The notes: generated by a model not told the origin, from the letters alone. A stretch of DNA of 64,000 nucleotides from Odontesthes bonariensis (GCF_027942865.1 NC_134524.1:19459536-19523535), one strand, 5' to 3'; shown: positions 33,601 through 47,956, counted from the stretch's first letter. Program-made: numbers and translations.

Positions 33601-33887
33601 CAGTCCGCGATTAATTACCACTAAAAAAGAACCGTGGAAAGATTTCAACGCGTTTACAGTTCTACATAATTGTGATTTTTTTTTTTTACCTCTGTTCTTA
33701 AGTGTAGAAGCCTATCATCGTGTATTTTAGTGTACTAACCAACGGTTATTAACGATATTAACAGTTGGGATTATTTATCATAGTCACAACTTTTGTCATA
33801 GCGTTTCTACAACAAAAGAGAATCCATTTTCAAGAGTTTATCACAGTCCCGTTGTCGTTTAGGCAACAACTGAACCACTTTACCAGA

Positions 33888-34010
33888 CTAAGGCCAGAAA
33901 TATACTTGCTTTTAACAACGGAGAAGCGTTTTTATCATGGCTGCCTCGCCTGGCCTGCGTTTGTTTGGACTGTCCTGTGTGCACATCCCAAAAGATGAAC
34001 ACTGCAAAAT
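33888..34010 (+). repeat. Dispersed repeat, copy 1
   Basis: Begins aaggccagaaatatac followed shortly by ttttaac. The same opening recurs at 46846, so both belong to one dispersed family, probably a DNA transposon end. No intact right end was found. Confidence 0.4.
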
Positions 34011-34689
34011 ATAGGTGACCATATGGGCAGTGTAAGACCTAATCTAACTGAACGTAAGGTCATAATGTCAGCGGCGGTAAAAATGGCAGAAAGTTTGTAG
34101 AGAAAGTCCACAGTTAACCTTATCTTTTCCATAGATCTTTGCCAGTGTACAGTAGCAGATATGCTTGTTAAAATAGCTGGCAAGAGATAAGTATCATTTT
34201 CATTCATGCATGGAGGAAAATGTTAGGGAACAGAGGTGGGGGCTGGAGATGGGATGCCGAACGGACCATAATACGCACCCAATGAACGCAGAGGACGGAC
34301 AGAAGGCTCTGTTCGTATGCATCTGTGGATTTAACATTGAGCATTAATGAGCCCTTGAGTGAAAACTTGGGAGACTATGGACGAAACTAGATTTGTTTCC
34401 AAATATAACGTTACAGTACAAGGCAATGAAAGCCAAGGAAAACGTTGGTAAAACCAATGAAGAGGCACCATAGTTGTTATGGTTTCCAACCAATGCTCGT
34501 CACACAATCATCACAAACATCCGTTGGGATGAGCAAAGCTGACCTCAGTTTGTTGAGTGCAAAACTATGAACAGATTTAAAAAAAAAACTTGACTTTGAA
34601 AAAAATTGATGCTTCGGGCAGCACCGACTCGAGCAAAGAGCTGCTTTCACTCAGGACCGGGGTGCAGATTATAGATGTCAGCCAGACCA

Positions 34690-35040
34690 AGTAAAGCCAA
34701 GCTCAGACAACAAGATTTCCTGTGTCACCAGATCATTGCATTGTTCACACTACACTAAGTGCTTTGCTTGTGTTTGAGACCTTTAAAGTTGTGTTCAGAC
34801 TATACAGCTGACCTGTGACAGGGGGTCACACACTACAAGATATTTCCCCAGACTTAAACCCAACTCCCCTAATTAATCTTTGTCAAACAGTTTCTCTAAC
34901 ATTACAAAGTAGCTTCTGCCTCAAAAATTTTGATTGCTGACTGCTGATCGAACCATCAATTTTCCTCAACTGAGGGACTTCCAACATCTGTCTGCAACAT
35001 GAAAATTAGGGTTAAAATCTTGTAGTGTTAACTCAGCCTA
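34690..35040. mobile_element. MITE-like element
   Basis: The ends are imperfect inverted repeats (aagccaagctcagacaacaa with gattt on the left; aaatcttgtagtgttaactc with agcct on the right). Inside are cacactacaagat-type words typical of fish non-autonomous DNA transposons. No clear target-site duplication. Confidence 0.45.
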
Positions 35041-37959
35041 AAATGTTGTCCTCCGTGTTTAAAAATCAAGAGTCGGTAGAAAAAAAAAAGAAATAAATAA
35101 AGTCTGCCTAATTCCTGTGACGACAAAAGTTGAAAATTTCCAAATGAAATAACTGGCGTCGTAGAAACCCACAAAGTCGCAGCGGCAGTGTAAGAACATG
35201 AGCTCAGTGCTCCTCTCCTTAGTTTGTTGCTTGATGTTTTTTTCATATAACTAGCTGTGCTTGTAATTGCCGTTTCCAACGGCGTTCACCTGGAAACATC
35301 TGGACACGTTGAGAGTAAATCACACATTCTGTGGTTTTTAGGTGGACTTTTATCGAAACCTCAACAGCAGAAATGGCACTTGCATTGCTTTATGAGCCTG
35401 GTAGGAAACCCCCATCACAGCTGCAAGTCTGTCAGCGATCTACACAGATCAATCGGCTCCGATCAATAACTAATTGAGACACTTCAGTGTCTGCTTTCAA
35501 CAATACTGCAGCCGCAGAGAAGCAACGCAGGAACGAGAGGAACGACCGGAGCGACGCACTTCTGAGGCCAATATCAAGTGTTTGAGGGTTTTTGATGAAA
35601 TAGAAATGAGATTTGTTTTTGTACGGTAGCGGCCAAGATGATGCAAATGTGTTGCCAAAGCCTTGCATCAGATAAACACCGCTGCCAGTGGCGAGCAGTG
35701 AAAGTTGGTATGATTGGTTTCGTCTGAGGTCTGAAACTTTCAAAGTTGGAATCTTGATTTCAACCGTTGTCATAACTTTGACTCCTTTCACACATCTCAC
35801 TGCCTCTCAGCTGTCAAACGGACGGACATATAAATAGCCAACGCAATCCAACAAACCCTTTATTTATATTCAGTCAACGAAATATAAAACCGAGCTGGCA
35901 GAGCCCTCTCCGCTGTGTACGCCGTTGTGGTTACTTTTGTCCTTTTTTCACACCAGGTTTTAATTTGCTGAATGCCAAACATGTGTCTTGGTTGTCATTG
36001 TCTTCCTCTGCATGTATAGTTCTAGGTTTTCTTTGTTCGATACCACTCTATTGTGCGCGTTTCTCCAGCTATTGTTCCAGCTCAGCCCTGTTTCTCTCTG
36101 CTTTTTCCTCGTGTTCAGATTTATTTCTGCTTGGAAGTTTGTTTTCTTGGAGCTCCTGCCTCGCGGTGCTTTGTGTTCATTGGATTATTAAAGGTGTTTT
36201 GCTCCTGATCCGGCTGCCTCCGGGGGGGTTCTAGCTCCGTTTTGGGCCCTCATTTTTGACATCTTTACCCAAACTTGATGGTCCCATGACTAACTTCCAC
36301 TTTGCTCCAGGCCAGGAAACTGAACTAGAAGTGTAAAAACACCCCCAAACAAGTGTTAAAATAAGATAAATTGTGACAAATCAGAATTCCCGTTGACCCA
36401 TCCTGTAGTGGAGACATTTCAGAGTATGAAAGTGGTGAGCCGACGACATCGCCGTCCTTTGACAAAGAAGAAAGGCGAGACCGACAACAGGTATAATTGT
36501 AGACCCATAAATTCACACACACAAACAGTGATTTTCACAAACACTCTGAGTGGCACACCCCAGCAGGGGAGGGTTGGATGTCACAGCTTTCTCACAGCTG
36601 ACTGACCTAAAGGTCGACACACCAAAACTCCCACAGGCCCGCACCAATACACACTCATTAGGGAGCGTCAGGAGGTGAAGGGGGGGAGGTAATTAGGGAG
36701 GTTGAACCTTCACCCTCAGCCTGGAGAGACAAAACATCCAACAACCCCCAATTTCCCTCACCTGTTCAGCCCATCTTCTTGCTTTCTCTCCCTCATTTTC
36801 TGTCTCTACCTGCAGCCCCCTGGGCTTGCCGGCACCAGACCGACAACACCACCTCATTTCACCCCAAACCCTCCTTAGACGTGTGTAATTAGAAGAAACT
36901 GCCGGATTAATTCAGCATTCGGTGTAATCCCCAAATTTGTAGGTTGTTTTGTAAGAAACACAAACTGTGACACGCATCATTCGGATTCACACAAGAGAGG
37001 TTTGATTTAAAGACGGGGGCCCACCGAGTCTCTTTTAAACATCTGCAAAGCGAATCCAAACATAAGAAACGCGACAAAAGGCGCTGCAGTTTGTAATGAG
37101 CTCAAGCAAACAGAAAGAGCTCCTCTCAACGCTTCGCAAGACGTCACAACTTTTTCGACAGATTAAAAGCTTAGAAGTGTTTTGCTTGTTGGACCCGAGA
37201 ATGTGCTTGCATACACAACAGAAAAGCTAAGAAACCACCGATGTGCTGCGTGTGCACTCTTTACTGCGAGTTAGGAACTTTTGTTGCTGGGGTATTAGTG
37301 TCTCGGTTTGCCCTGTTTAATTGGACTGCCACACAGACACGGATGTAAATGTGTGTCTTGCTTTGAGGTAATCCACCGCGTGCTACACTTTGAAGGCTCA
37401 TCTCAAACAGTAGTTGAAGGAAAATGACTCCTGATAACTCTTCGCTTTGTATACTTTTACAATCTTCGTCCATCATTTTTACATCGTTCATCTTTCTACT
37501 CAACGACTGAAGTGAAAAATTATAATAATAGAAATTAAAATACAGAAACTGTAGATTAAATCAGTTAATATTGTATACATAACATTCTCCACACTTATAA
37601 TCTCCTAAATGTCGACTAAATGTGCATCTGACACACACTGCACCGCCCTCGTCCCAGTATACATGCAGGAGGGGGACGTTTACCGGCACTAAATCCCATT
37701 TACTCCAACAGCCTGGCTCCATTTCAGAAGATTCCGGGTGCTGGACGGGCCTGTCTGCATTACAGACCTTTCACCAGCTCAAAGCATTTAGTGCATCATA
37801 AAATGCAATATATGACAAAGAAGGCCCAGAACTCAGGGAATAATGGGATAATATTCCTCTCCCAAAGATCCAACAGCCGGTCTCCTCAGTTCCAGATGTT
37901 CAAAGACTGCTGTTAAAAGACGGGGGGGGGGGGGTTCCTGCCGTCAGATTCAAGGTGAG

Positions 37960-38093
37960 CTAATATTCTTCATGAAATTTCTCACTTTTCAACATTTGAT
38001 ATGTTTTCTGTTGGATTGAGACTGATCATTGCATTGGGTTCATAATACATTTTACACAGCGTCCCAACTTTTTTGGACTTGGGTTTGTAGAAA
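37960..38093. mobile_element. Terminal fragment of a fish DNA transposon
   Basis: The phrase ttttacacagcgtcccaact, then tttttggacttgggtttgta, is the characteristic end of an abundant teleost DNA transposon family. The preceding atttctcacttttcaacatt block belongs to it. The other end is missing. Confidence 0.6.
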
Positions 38094-39264
38094 TATTTGC
38101 CTCAAGTAAATCTGTGTCTCTCTGTATCACAGACTGATCGGTTCCAGTGCCCTGTGCTGCCTTTTATCTCTCCTCCCTCCTTCATTTCTCCTTCCTTTCC
38201 TCCCATCTTCCCTCCTCTGCTTTTGATTTCCTTCCTTCAGATCCATCTTGTACCAACACTTTTCTTTTCCCTCTTATGTCTGTTACTAATTCCTGCCTTT
38301 GTCCTCCTCCTCTCCATCCCTCTGTTTCTTCACCGTCATAAATATGATTTCAACATGTCCCTCTTTCTGTTTCCAATTTGCAATCGAATTAGTCCTCAGC
38401 TCATCTGTTTTTTTCTTACAGAATTCAGTGAAAAATAAACTGAATATGTTATGTGCAGATTATGGCTGAATACCAAACAGGAGGTACGACAGGATTTAAC
38501 ATTCATCCTCTTTTGATTTTTCTACCAGTCGACAAAACTAACTCGTTTATGTGTTGAAGAGCCCAAACGCACCGTTTCCTGATGACGAGGTGATCCTTAA
38601 AGACTATCTGCATCAGCGACAAGACAAAGGAGTCCTGCAACAGATCATCTGGACCGCAGACAGCTCTCATCTCATCATGACTGAGTCAGAAGTAAGATAC
38701 AGTGACAGAGGATATTGTGCCCTGAAGAAGATTAAAAAAAAAAAAAAAAAACACAGTATCTATCGATGATAAAAAGCACAAGTCTCCATCTCCGCTTTAT
38801 CTGTATTTCCCTCCAGCCTGTTCAAAGCCTTAAAAGGTCACCCCCCCTCCCTCTCTGGTATGCAGACCCACAGCGTCTCTCCCTCTGATGGCCTTGTAAA
38901 ACCTGAAACTCATGTGTGTGTTCTGCATTAAAACAGACTCTTTCCCACAGTTTAGGACTCGAGAGAGAGACAGTGTGTGTGTAAATTTTAAGAAGCTGCG
39001 TTCCACTTGGTGTGCTGTTACGTAGCAGCAGGGGTGGAGAATCCCTGTTAAATGGGGTGGAGGTTATCAGCTGATTGATGATAGCTTGAGGAAAGCGGTG
39101 GCAGTGGTCCGTGGAGAGAATAAAGCAGCACAGACTGCGACGGCAGGCAGTGGAGCTAAATGTGGGGAAGGTGTTCTCCAGGAACTGGTGAACAAGATTG
39201 AAAGAGTAAAATCTGACCTTGTTTGCTGTCAAAGACGTCCGGTAAACTGTTTACACGGTGGTCA

Positions 39265-39283
39265 GGGGGGGGGGGGGGGGGGG
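39265..39283 (+). repeat. G19 homopolymer
   Basis: Nineteen consecutive G on the plus strand. A shorter G13 run lies at 37922-37934. Both are prone to length error in assembly and could form G-quadruplexes. Confidence 0.9.
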
Positions 39284-39559
39284 TAAATGCTTTTTACCTT
39301 CACCACTCCAGGGTTTCATTCATGAAGTACACCCTCCATTAATCCTAGGGCTTTACGTGTCAGGATATGATGGGGGTTTGTTTTCGTCTGCTCTGAAAAC
39401 AAGCTCAGATGCACAACAACACCTGACTTACTGCTCCTCCTCCTTATCTATTTCACAGAAACGAAGTCCAAATGCAGAAGCCGTGTCTGGAAAAACTACA
39501 CCCTGTGTTTCAGTGGCGTGTGGAGCTTCTGTTCATTGAGTTGTGTGGTATGTGTTTAT

Positions 39560-40245
39560 GTAAAGATTTCTTTAGGTTTCAACACAGCATTTCAGTCAGG
39601 TTGAGGTCTGGACTTTGACTGGACCATTGCAACACCTCGATGCTTCTCTTTTACGGACATTCTGCTGTAGATTTGATGCTGTGTTTGGGATCATTGTCCT
39701 GTTGATGACCCAGTTTCGGCCAGAACTTGGAATATATAGAGGACTTCATGGTGGACTCAATGACTACAGGGTGCCCAGGTCCTGTGGCTGCAAAACAAGC
39801 CCAAATCATCAGCCCTCCACCGCCGTGCTTTACAGTTGGTATGAGGTTGGTATGAGGTGTGCTGATGTGCTGCGTTTGGATTTGTAAAAATGTGGTGTTG
39901 TGGATTATGACCAAACATCTCCATATTTGTCTCGTTAGACCAAATGACATTGTTGCAGAAGTCTTGTGGTTTGTTCAGTCATCACTTTGTAAACCTAAGC
40001 TGTGTCGCCATGTTCTTGTTGGTGAGAAGAGGCTTTATCCTGCAACCCTGTTCCTCCTCCAAAACCTGTTCCGTCATGAACTTTAACATGCTAACTGAGG
40101 CCTGTAGAGTTGAATGTTCTCTCTCATTGTTAATCAAGTGCATTTGATTAGCAGCACCTGGCTGCTTTCACACCTGATTCTTACAAAAACAGCACAGGTG
40201 TACTTAGTTTCTCACACACTGCTTCTGCATCTTGGCTTAGTTTTT
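39560..40245 (-). mobile_element. Tc1-like transposon remnant (most complete copy)
   Basis: The minus strand reads as transposase pieces: ARG-like FGLTRQIWRCLVIIHNTTFL, VKHGGGGLMIWACFAATGPG, QQDNDPKHSIKS. A non-coding flank and the terminal part (cacacactgcttctgcatct, tggcttag) lie at 40210-40245. Several internal deletions and stops are present. HGGG..MIWACF and QDNDPKH are family hallmarks. Confidence 0.85.
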
Positions 40246-41237
40246 CTTAAAGGAATCATGACATGGTGTAATATGTCATGTGTTGCTGTTTATCATATCT
40301 TCTTGTGGTTTTTTTAATGCTGTAAACCAATGTAATCTGTGGCCAAAAAGGGATTATGCTTCCCTTTCTCTGGGGAAATGCCATACACTGATTTTTCACC
40401 ACAACTGCTTCTTGCAGCTTTAGATTATTGGTCACTGGCCATAAAAATGAGCAATTTCTCTTAAGATACATAAAAAGAATAAATCAAACAATTAATTGAG
40501 TGCAATTTATTATTAAGTGGGCTATTATCCCTTAAAAACCTCATATCAAGGGTCTTTAGTTTGTGGGCTTAGACCACAATATAAATTTAAATTTAATAAT
40601 ATTTATAGCTTCCCAAATTAAATGAATCACGGGATATGGTCAGTATATTATCTTTTGAAGTAGTTGTTTTTTTTTTTTTTTACTTTTTGTTGTCTTATGT
40701 GCCTGAAACCATGCACTTTTGAAGCATGGTGCGGCTTTGGTTTTGAAGTTCACCCCATCAGCCTCTGTACCATTTAATGTTTGATGGTTTACAGTCCTGA
40801 ACAGCAAAAGATGAGACAGTTCCAGCAATTCAATAGATTGTTGTTCTTTAGCCTCTTTCACACACGGGTTTGTGCCTCATCAGAGCAAAAAAAAAAAAAA
40901 AGACCTCTTCGTAAACCTAAACCTAAACGTAAGAGATGGGAGATCCACAATGTGTGCAAGCACAAACCAAGCGGGGATCATTTTGCCTCTTTGTCGGTTC
41001 AGAGGTGCAGCAGAAGCAGATGGACTTTGCCCCCCTGTTCTGCCTCCATACTTCCACACATGACACGATAAGCAATGAAGGTGCATCAGTCCCAGCTTTA
41101 AAGATAAATAAATAAATACATATGCGAAATAAGCTAATGAAATTCCCTAATACGACAACCAGACTTTAAATTAATCTTTTTTACCCGAGCAAAAAAGGTG
41201 AAAAATCCATGTTTGTCCATGTTTTCAAGCTCCACCT

Positions 41238-42707
41238 TAGCCTGGCTGACGCGTCCACAATCTCGATGAGATGGTGGTCTGGGAACTAGGTGTGCATTTT
41301 CTCGTATTTGAGGCGTGGTTTACGAATGCCTAGAGCCGTTTATTGGGCGCTACGAATGTCTATCAAATGATGTCAGGTTCTTCCCATGCTGCTTTGCGCG
41401 CGATTCATAGCCAATTGTATCACTTATACAAGATGACGACAGAAATTTGACGAGGAAGAAGAAAAAAAAGTAAAATTAAAGTAAAAGTAAACTTGGGCTC
41501 TAAGCTACTTAAATTGACAACAAAGTAGGCCTATATGCTATATTCTACATGAATTTTTATGTTGTAGAGTTGTGAATTTATTTTAATAATGGAGAAATTG
41601 AGCAGCCTTGCTTTGTTGTCTACAGTAGTAGATCAACCCTCATTTTACTTTGAAGCTCCCAGCTCCCAGAAGTGACGTCGACGCAGCTTTAGCAGCAGAA
41701 AAGCTATCAGGCTTGTGTTGACAATAATAAACTCCAGAGCTATTTTCAAACTTCCAAATGCATAGTTTTGTGAGTACAGACCATATTTGTACTACTGTAG
41801 AAGTTTGGTGTCATGGCATGTGATTTTAGTGTGGTAATTTTGGAGATACTGCCAGGGTCCGTTAGCGCTTGTACGAAGCTATCCGGGATAACTCAGTAAC
41901 TCAGCTGATGTTCAGCCAATATCGGAAAAACTTCGGGTGGGCTACTTGGCTGGATGTCACGGTTCAAATGACCCTAGGGTGAATCTACTCCGAAACACTT
42001 TCTAAGGCTGCATCGAACGGTAACGTTGTGTCCGCTGTCATGTTGGATTAACACTCTACAAGCTTCGGTGTAGCCAGGGCTTAATTTGAGGGGGAGCAAG
42101 CCGGAGCGTGCTCCGGAACCTCTGACGTTGGCTCCGCCAGCTATTTATAGCCGTCATCCGCGATCCGCCACCTCTCTTGACAAACAATATTTATTTAAAA
42201 AAAAAAAATCAAATAATTAAACAAATAAATTAAAGTTTGTTTAGTGTCAATGTCTGGTTTTGATATCCGTCTTGTTGGTGATTTCTGTCATGAAACGAGA
42301 TACTGAAAATATCTATATTACGGAAAAGGAGGGTGCACACTTCCGTTCTATTGGACAGTTAGCCAGAGAGCTTTTAAAGCGGCGCCGGATTTGATGTGAC
42401 TATTGTTATTAGGCCTACAGTACATGGCCAGCTTATTTTCGGTGTGGCGCACAGGGTTGCTCAAAAGCGCCCCCCGCACGCTTTTTTTTTTCGCACCGGA
42501 GCCACTCATCCTCTGCGCTCCGGGACCTCCCACTTTACAAATTAAGCACTGGGTGTAGCGCATAGACGTCGTCATCGTCTTGCTGCCCCCCCCGCCCGTT
42601 CTGTGATTGGTTCCCAAACTCTGGCAAAAATAAGGGCGGTGGTTTCCAGGCTGACTTTGCAGTGAGAATGAAATCGAGCGCAAAGCAGCATGGGAATTCC
42701 CAGGCTA
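41238..42707. mobile_element. DNA transposon with 9-bp TSD (MULE-like?), host of a nested hAT
   Basis: The ends tagcctgg (41238-41245) and ccaggcta (42700-42707) are inverted repeats. They are flanked by a perfect 9-bp duplication gctccacct (41229-41237 and 42708-42716). The 1470-bp element includes a 477-bp hAT insertion (42075-42551). A 9-bp duplication is typical of Mutator-like elements, but the terminal repeat is short, so the superfamily is uncertain. No transposase frame. Confidence 0.75.
42075..42551. mobile_element. Non-autonomous hAT nested in the 41238-42707 element
   Basis: Terminal inverted repeats cagggcttaatttg and caaattaagcactg (one mismatch). A perfect 8-bp duplication ggtgtagc flanks it (42067-42074 and 42552-42559). 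It is 477 bp long with no coding capacity. Being inside the larger element, it is the younger insertion. Confidence 0.9.
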
Positions 42708-45700
42708 GCTCCACCTAAGCCTGCATTTGAGAACACCCAGATCCTCCAGACACCTACATAGTTATAACTCCGGAGTCAGACCATGTGTGAATACGGCAGC
42801 TCATCCTCTCTAAAGCATTTACAGCCAGCATTTTCTGCTTCGTGTTCTTTTCAGCTGACCTGTATGATGCTTTACATCCTGGATTCTTATCCAAACACAT
42901 ATTCTGTTGATGTCAACTCGAAAGACAGTTGTTAGGGAGTTTCATCACTCATTCTCAATGAGCTGTAAACAAAACACTCATTTCCAGAGAGTATTTATTG
43001 TGTCATGCCCTGCCTCCTCTGCACTCTACCTACACACCACTCTGAAAGTTTTCCTTGTCAGAACTCAACTCAAGTAGAAAAATCTGCCGCTGTGAATCGT
43101 ATGGTTTTGCCAAAAAAAAAATCTCCTGACATTCCCACCAGTTCTATGAAAAAAAGCAGCAACACAAAACTTTACTTGAAAATGCAAGATGGAAGTTGAA
43201 TGTTGAAGTGTGGCTACAAGCTTTTTGGTGTGTGAAGCTGAGGGGGAATTGTGGAAAAAAAAAGAAAGAAACATTCACGTGACTGAGTGTTTGTGTGTGT
43301 TTTACCCACGGAGCTGACTACTGACTCTGGAAACACAGAAAACCACTTCAAAGACACTCATGCACGTATACGCACTTCAAAGACGGTGGCAGATGGGGTG
43401 TGTTTGTGTGTTAGAGAGAGTGTGTGTGATTATCCTACAAGTGTGTGAAGAATCAATAAAGAAAGGCTGAGAGAGGATCAGAGGAATGTGTCAAAGATTG
43501 ATTTTCAGCGGATGATGTTTCATCTTGTTCTCTGGAGATGTTCTGAGTAGAGTACAGTAGAAGCTGAGTAAAGAACAACAGAGCTCTGCGTCTCGATTGC
43601 AGGAAGTTCATTTTCGGGCATCGCTAATACGACACAATCGATCAACGGCAAGAGTGTGTCATTTGTCGGGCCTCGCAAAGATGTCAACATCTGTAGTTGA
43701 GTTCAGATGAACCAACCAAAACGCTGCATCGAGCTTTCGGCTATCATTTGAGATTTTTGGAACGAGTTCTGTGTTTTTTTTCACATCAGTCAAAAGCCTT
43801 TTGAGAACTGTTTGACTGCTGAGAGCCACCTTACATGCAAATGTCATCATCCAAAATGACATCTGGCAAACAGATTCATTTCCAGGCACTTAGCACTTTA
43901 TGACCAACTACAAAACGAACGATGTAGAGAACATCAGGCCAGTGAGAACAGGTTCCAGTATTGCCAGCAGGGTATCAAACTAGACCACTGACATCCTGAA
44001 ATACACCTGGAAATGACTGAGGTCATTCTTAGCAGGTGAAACTCGTGTCCTTGGATTCAGATTGGGCGGACCAAGTTTCAGCTAGTTTTGTTCCACAGTG
44101 AAGAAGCGAGAAGGCCACACAACCTCTTCCTCACCGCCTTGTACTGCGAATATCTGCAGATCAGAACAACTTTCTGTGTGTAAGGATTTTGGCCGGATAA
44201 AAGATAAGAAAAATCTATAGGAAATGTACAGACTTGGTGTGCACAGGCCTTAGACTTGAGTCTAAACAGCGATTTGTTTTTTCTCCAAAAAGTGAGATTT
44301 TCCAAAACATGAGCTAAAGTATTGATCCGTGCTGGCTTTGTGTTGTTTGTTCAGCAAAAAATATAGTTTCATTTCCCTGATCTGTTATGCAGCATTTGTA
44401 TTAGTGCGCTGTCTTTTACTGATTGTAATTACTTCTAATCTTCTTGTTTGCATCTTTAACTGTTTGTTTTTACTGCTATTTATCTTAATTTGACAACTGT
44501 TACTCTGTAAAGCACTTTTTACACTTGTGTGTAAAGTGCTACACAGCGTACAGTTTCTTCTTCGGTGGTTGTTTTGTGTGTCCTGTGCGAGCACGTCCAT
44601 GCCCTGCGCTGGACTGCTTTCTTAATCCTGCTGGATTTTAGATCCACGCCGCAGCACGTGCTGTCCCACCAGACGGCCTCCTCTGAGCCATCTGCACTCT
44701 ATCTTGTGGTAAACATCCTGTTTATTAAGAAAACATTCAGACAGACAAACGGCGCAAACAGGAACTTAACGTGATCTACAGAGAAACAACAAATCAGTGT
44801 AGTTGCCTTACAATTTGATCGTTTTATCGCCTACTTTCAATGCATATTTTAAGAGTGTTCTATGTATTTTTTTTCCCCGACATACATAAAGATGAAATGT
44901 TGGCAAGTTTAGGGACAACGCCTGAAGTAGCTACAGCACAGAGAACCCACATTAGTAACTAAGACTGTGATGGTCAGCACAACAGAAACTGTGGTTAGCA
45001 AGCTAACAAGCTGTCTTCTTCTTTTGTTTCCAGCGGGACAAATTACCGAGGTGCAATGCAGCGAACAACATGTGGTTAATAAAGACAACAAACAATGCCG
45101 CTGCAGAGTGCTGTGTGTGCGGGTATGTGTGTGTGTTCATCAATAATGAATGCCGGTGGTGTTGCGGGGATTTAAGGGACTTTCTGCTCATGTATATTTT
45201 AATGAGTAGCTGTGTGTGTGTCTCTAAGCTCCGTTCAATCTCAGAGGTGAAACTGAGAGCCAACTGCTTTGGCGATCACGGCAGCAGGATGGCGGGAGTG
45301 AAGAGAAAGAAAGGAGGAAACACCGACTGATTTTTCTGCGATAGTTTGAGGTGAATAAACACTTGTATCACCTTTTATTTAAAAAAAAAAAAAAAAACTT
45401 CCCGCACACGCGCTCTTGTAAAATGTTGGAACTCCTACAGCTGAAGCCAAAGTGAAAGTATCTTAAAGTGCCGCTGCTTAGAAAAGAGCCCGTTTTTTTG
45501 TTTTTATCAAAATAACGTCGGACCTTAAATGATGGTGCTGATGGTAATTCTCAAAAATATTACCTTGCTTAGAAAAACTGAAGGCCTGCGAAGAGCTTTG
45601 CTGTGCAGTAATTGGTGATTTGAGCCAATTTGGCTCAATTTGATTTGCAATATGTGCATTTAAAACACGGACGGATACGCATCAAGTGGGACTCAAGTGC

Positions 45701-46845
45701 CGAGTTGTAACCCATAACGACTCAAACCAAGTCTGCGAATGAATTAAACTTTGCTTTACATCATTCTGCGATCGTCTTCTGTTTATGTTCATCAATTTGT
45801 ACATCCAAAAATAAAAAAAGGGAAGCAAAATAGCGTAAAAACTGATTTACTTTCAACTGAAGTTGACAAGTTGGTGCATCGGTAAAAGCTTAAAAAAAAA
45901 GGGTGACAGAAACAGACTTGGATAAATAATGAGGCCTTAAGGGTCCACAAAAGACCAAAAACAAGTTTGGAACGATGTCCCATGTGTGTGAAAAATGCAG
46001 GATTTGGAGAAATACTGAATGGGAGGATAACAGCAGGAACTGTGTGAGAAGAAAAAAAGATAAAACAGAGCGGGTGAGCGCGAGAGCAACACAAGATTGA
46101 AGGTTTTACTGGCTTTCTTCAGGTGTCGCCTTTCGTACGTAAAACGCTGAGAGAGGAGTTGGGACAGCAGAGCACCTGTTTCTTGTTGTGTCCTGACCTC
46201 ACGTGCACTCTCTCTCTCGCGCACACACATAAAGGGTCACACAGGAGCAATGACCAAGCAATCAGTGCACATCTCTGTCTGGTTACTATGGTGATGGTGC
46301 AGTTCGAGAAGACAAGAATGATAAAACAAAAATGAAAGAAAGGGAGGCTTGATTTGTGCTCTGGCTGCCACATTTGAGCACGACTAATCTGCGTGCTGTA
46401 AACAACCGTCTCCCTCTCTTTTCTATTTGCACGTTAATTAAACATGTTTCTAAAGCGAACCTGAAATTCACGGCAACACCGTCTTTATACTAGACCGGGA
46501 GAGTGGATTTAAACTTATAACTTTATGTTCACAGGGTTTACGAGAGTGACGCCATTCCTGTGTTTGGTCGTGGTACGTCAGCACTCTCCTCAGCAGCTTT
46601 TGTGAAAGCTTAGAGACGTATTTAGACACATGACACAGACACATTAATGCCAGCTAATACTACAAGATCACAATGCTGAAACTAAATTAAAAAGCCTTTA
46701 AAATAATGTCTTTACTCAAACTTACATTTAAAAAAAAAACACAGCACACACATTTGCAAGAACTTCTTAAATTTGTATGGTCTTACAATTACTTTGGTTT
46801 ATTGGTCCTTTAATCTTAAGAAACGTTATACTTTATGAGATTTAG

Positions 46846-46960
46846 GCCAGAAATATACACGGTTTTTAACCTTGTGCTCGCGTAGGCGACCAGCTGCATA
46901 GTCAGAGTAGCTGTTCAGTACTTGCCTGTTTACTAAGCCGATTACTGTCACACGGACGTT
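46846..46960 (+). repeat. Dispersed repeat, copy 2
   Basis: Opens aggccagaaatatac followed by ttttaac, as at 33888. It then diverges. Confidence 0.35.
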
Positions 46961-47956
46961 GGATATCAGGTCACATTTGCTCAGCCAATCTCCACCATAT
47001 TGCATCTTATGTATGCCCAGTGTTAACGTCCGAGGATCCGCGGCAGCCAACGACCCGAACAAGCCAGCATACACCAGGCGGCCATCATTAACATGCAAAT
47101 GCATTAGTAACATTGTTCAGCCTCAGATGGTATCATCTTCCTAAGAAACCTCTGGGGAAATTATTGGGAAGTTACATCCCCGTAAGCACAAAGTGTTATC
47201 CTGTTATTCCCCAAATTGTAGCTCTGACTATAGTTTAAAGCCCTCTGCATGCAACAAGGAACACAATTTTTGCTTAGGAATCCTTGCTACTAAGCTGATG
47301 TGCTCCCTACTGTTTTTTTTTTTTTTTTAACCTAAACACCAGGACTATAAAACATTACATGCAACAATATACAAGATGCCCACGAATTGCAGAAATTCTA
47401 AACCTCCCCATGCTACTAAAACCACTACATTCCTAAAAACCAATATCAAGGCTTTTTCTCGGGTTGGGCCAATATCATCTCCCTTTGGAGCTACTCATTC
47501 ATCCTGTTAAAGCCTCAAATATTTGTAGACATATTTCAAGAAAACTCTGACATGTAAATGGGTTTACTTCCTTTCTCCTGCAATATTTTCCTGTGGAAAG
47601 CCGATTTTAAAAAGCTTTGGGCCATCTCATATCTGCGAATAATACTTTTCATTTGAGATTTTTTTTTCCATCTGAACGCACACTGAAGTTACTGAATGCT
47701 AAATAGTAAAGTTAAACTCATTTTCGTACCGTGTCTGCACACCGTTTGATGTTTTTCGAATGTGCTTTTTTTTTTTTTTTTTTACATTCGAGCTTTGTAA
47801 AAGGAAAAATTCAAAAGGTGACAAAGTTATCTCATCTTAGCTTCTGCTCGTTTGCCAAATTGGGGATCAATTCATGTCAACTGAAAACAAACTGACAGCA
47901 TCTTTAATGCAAAGAGGAATTGAAAGTGTTCCCCATATTTGGGTCTGTGTGCTATT

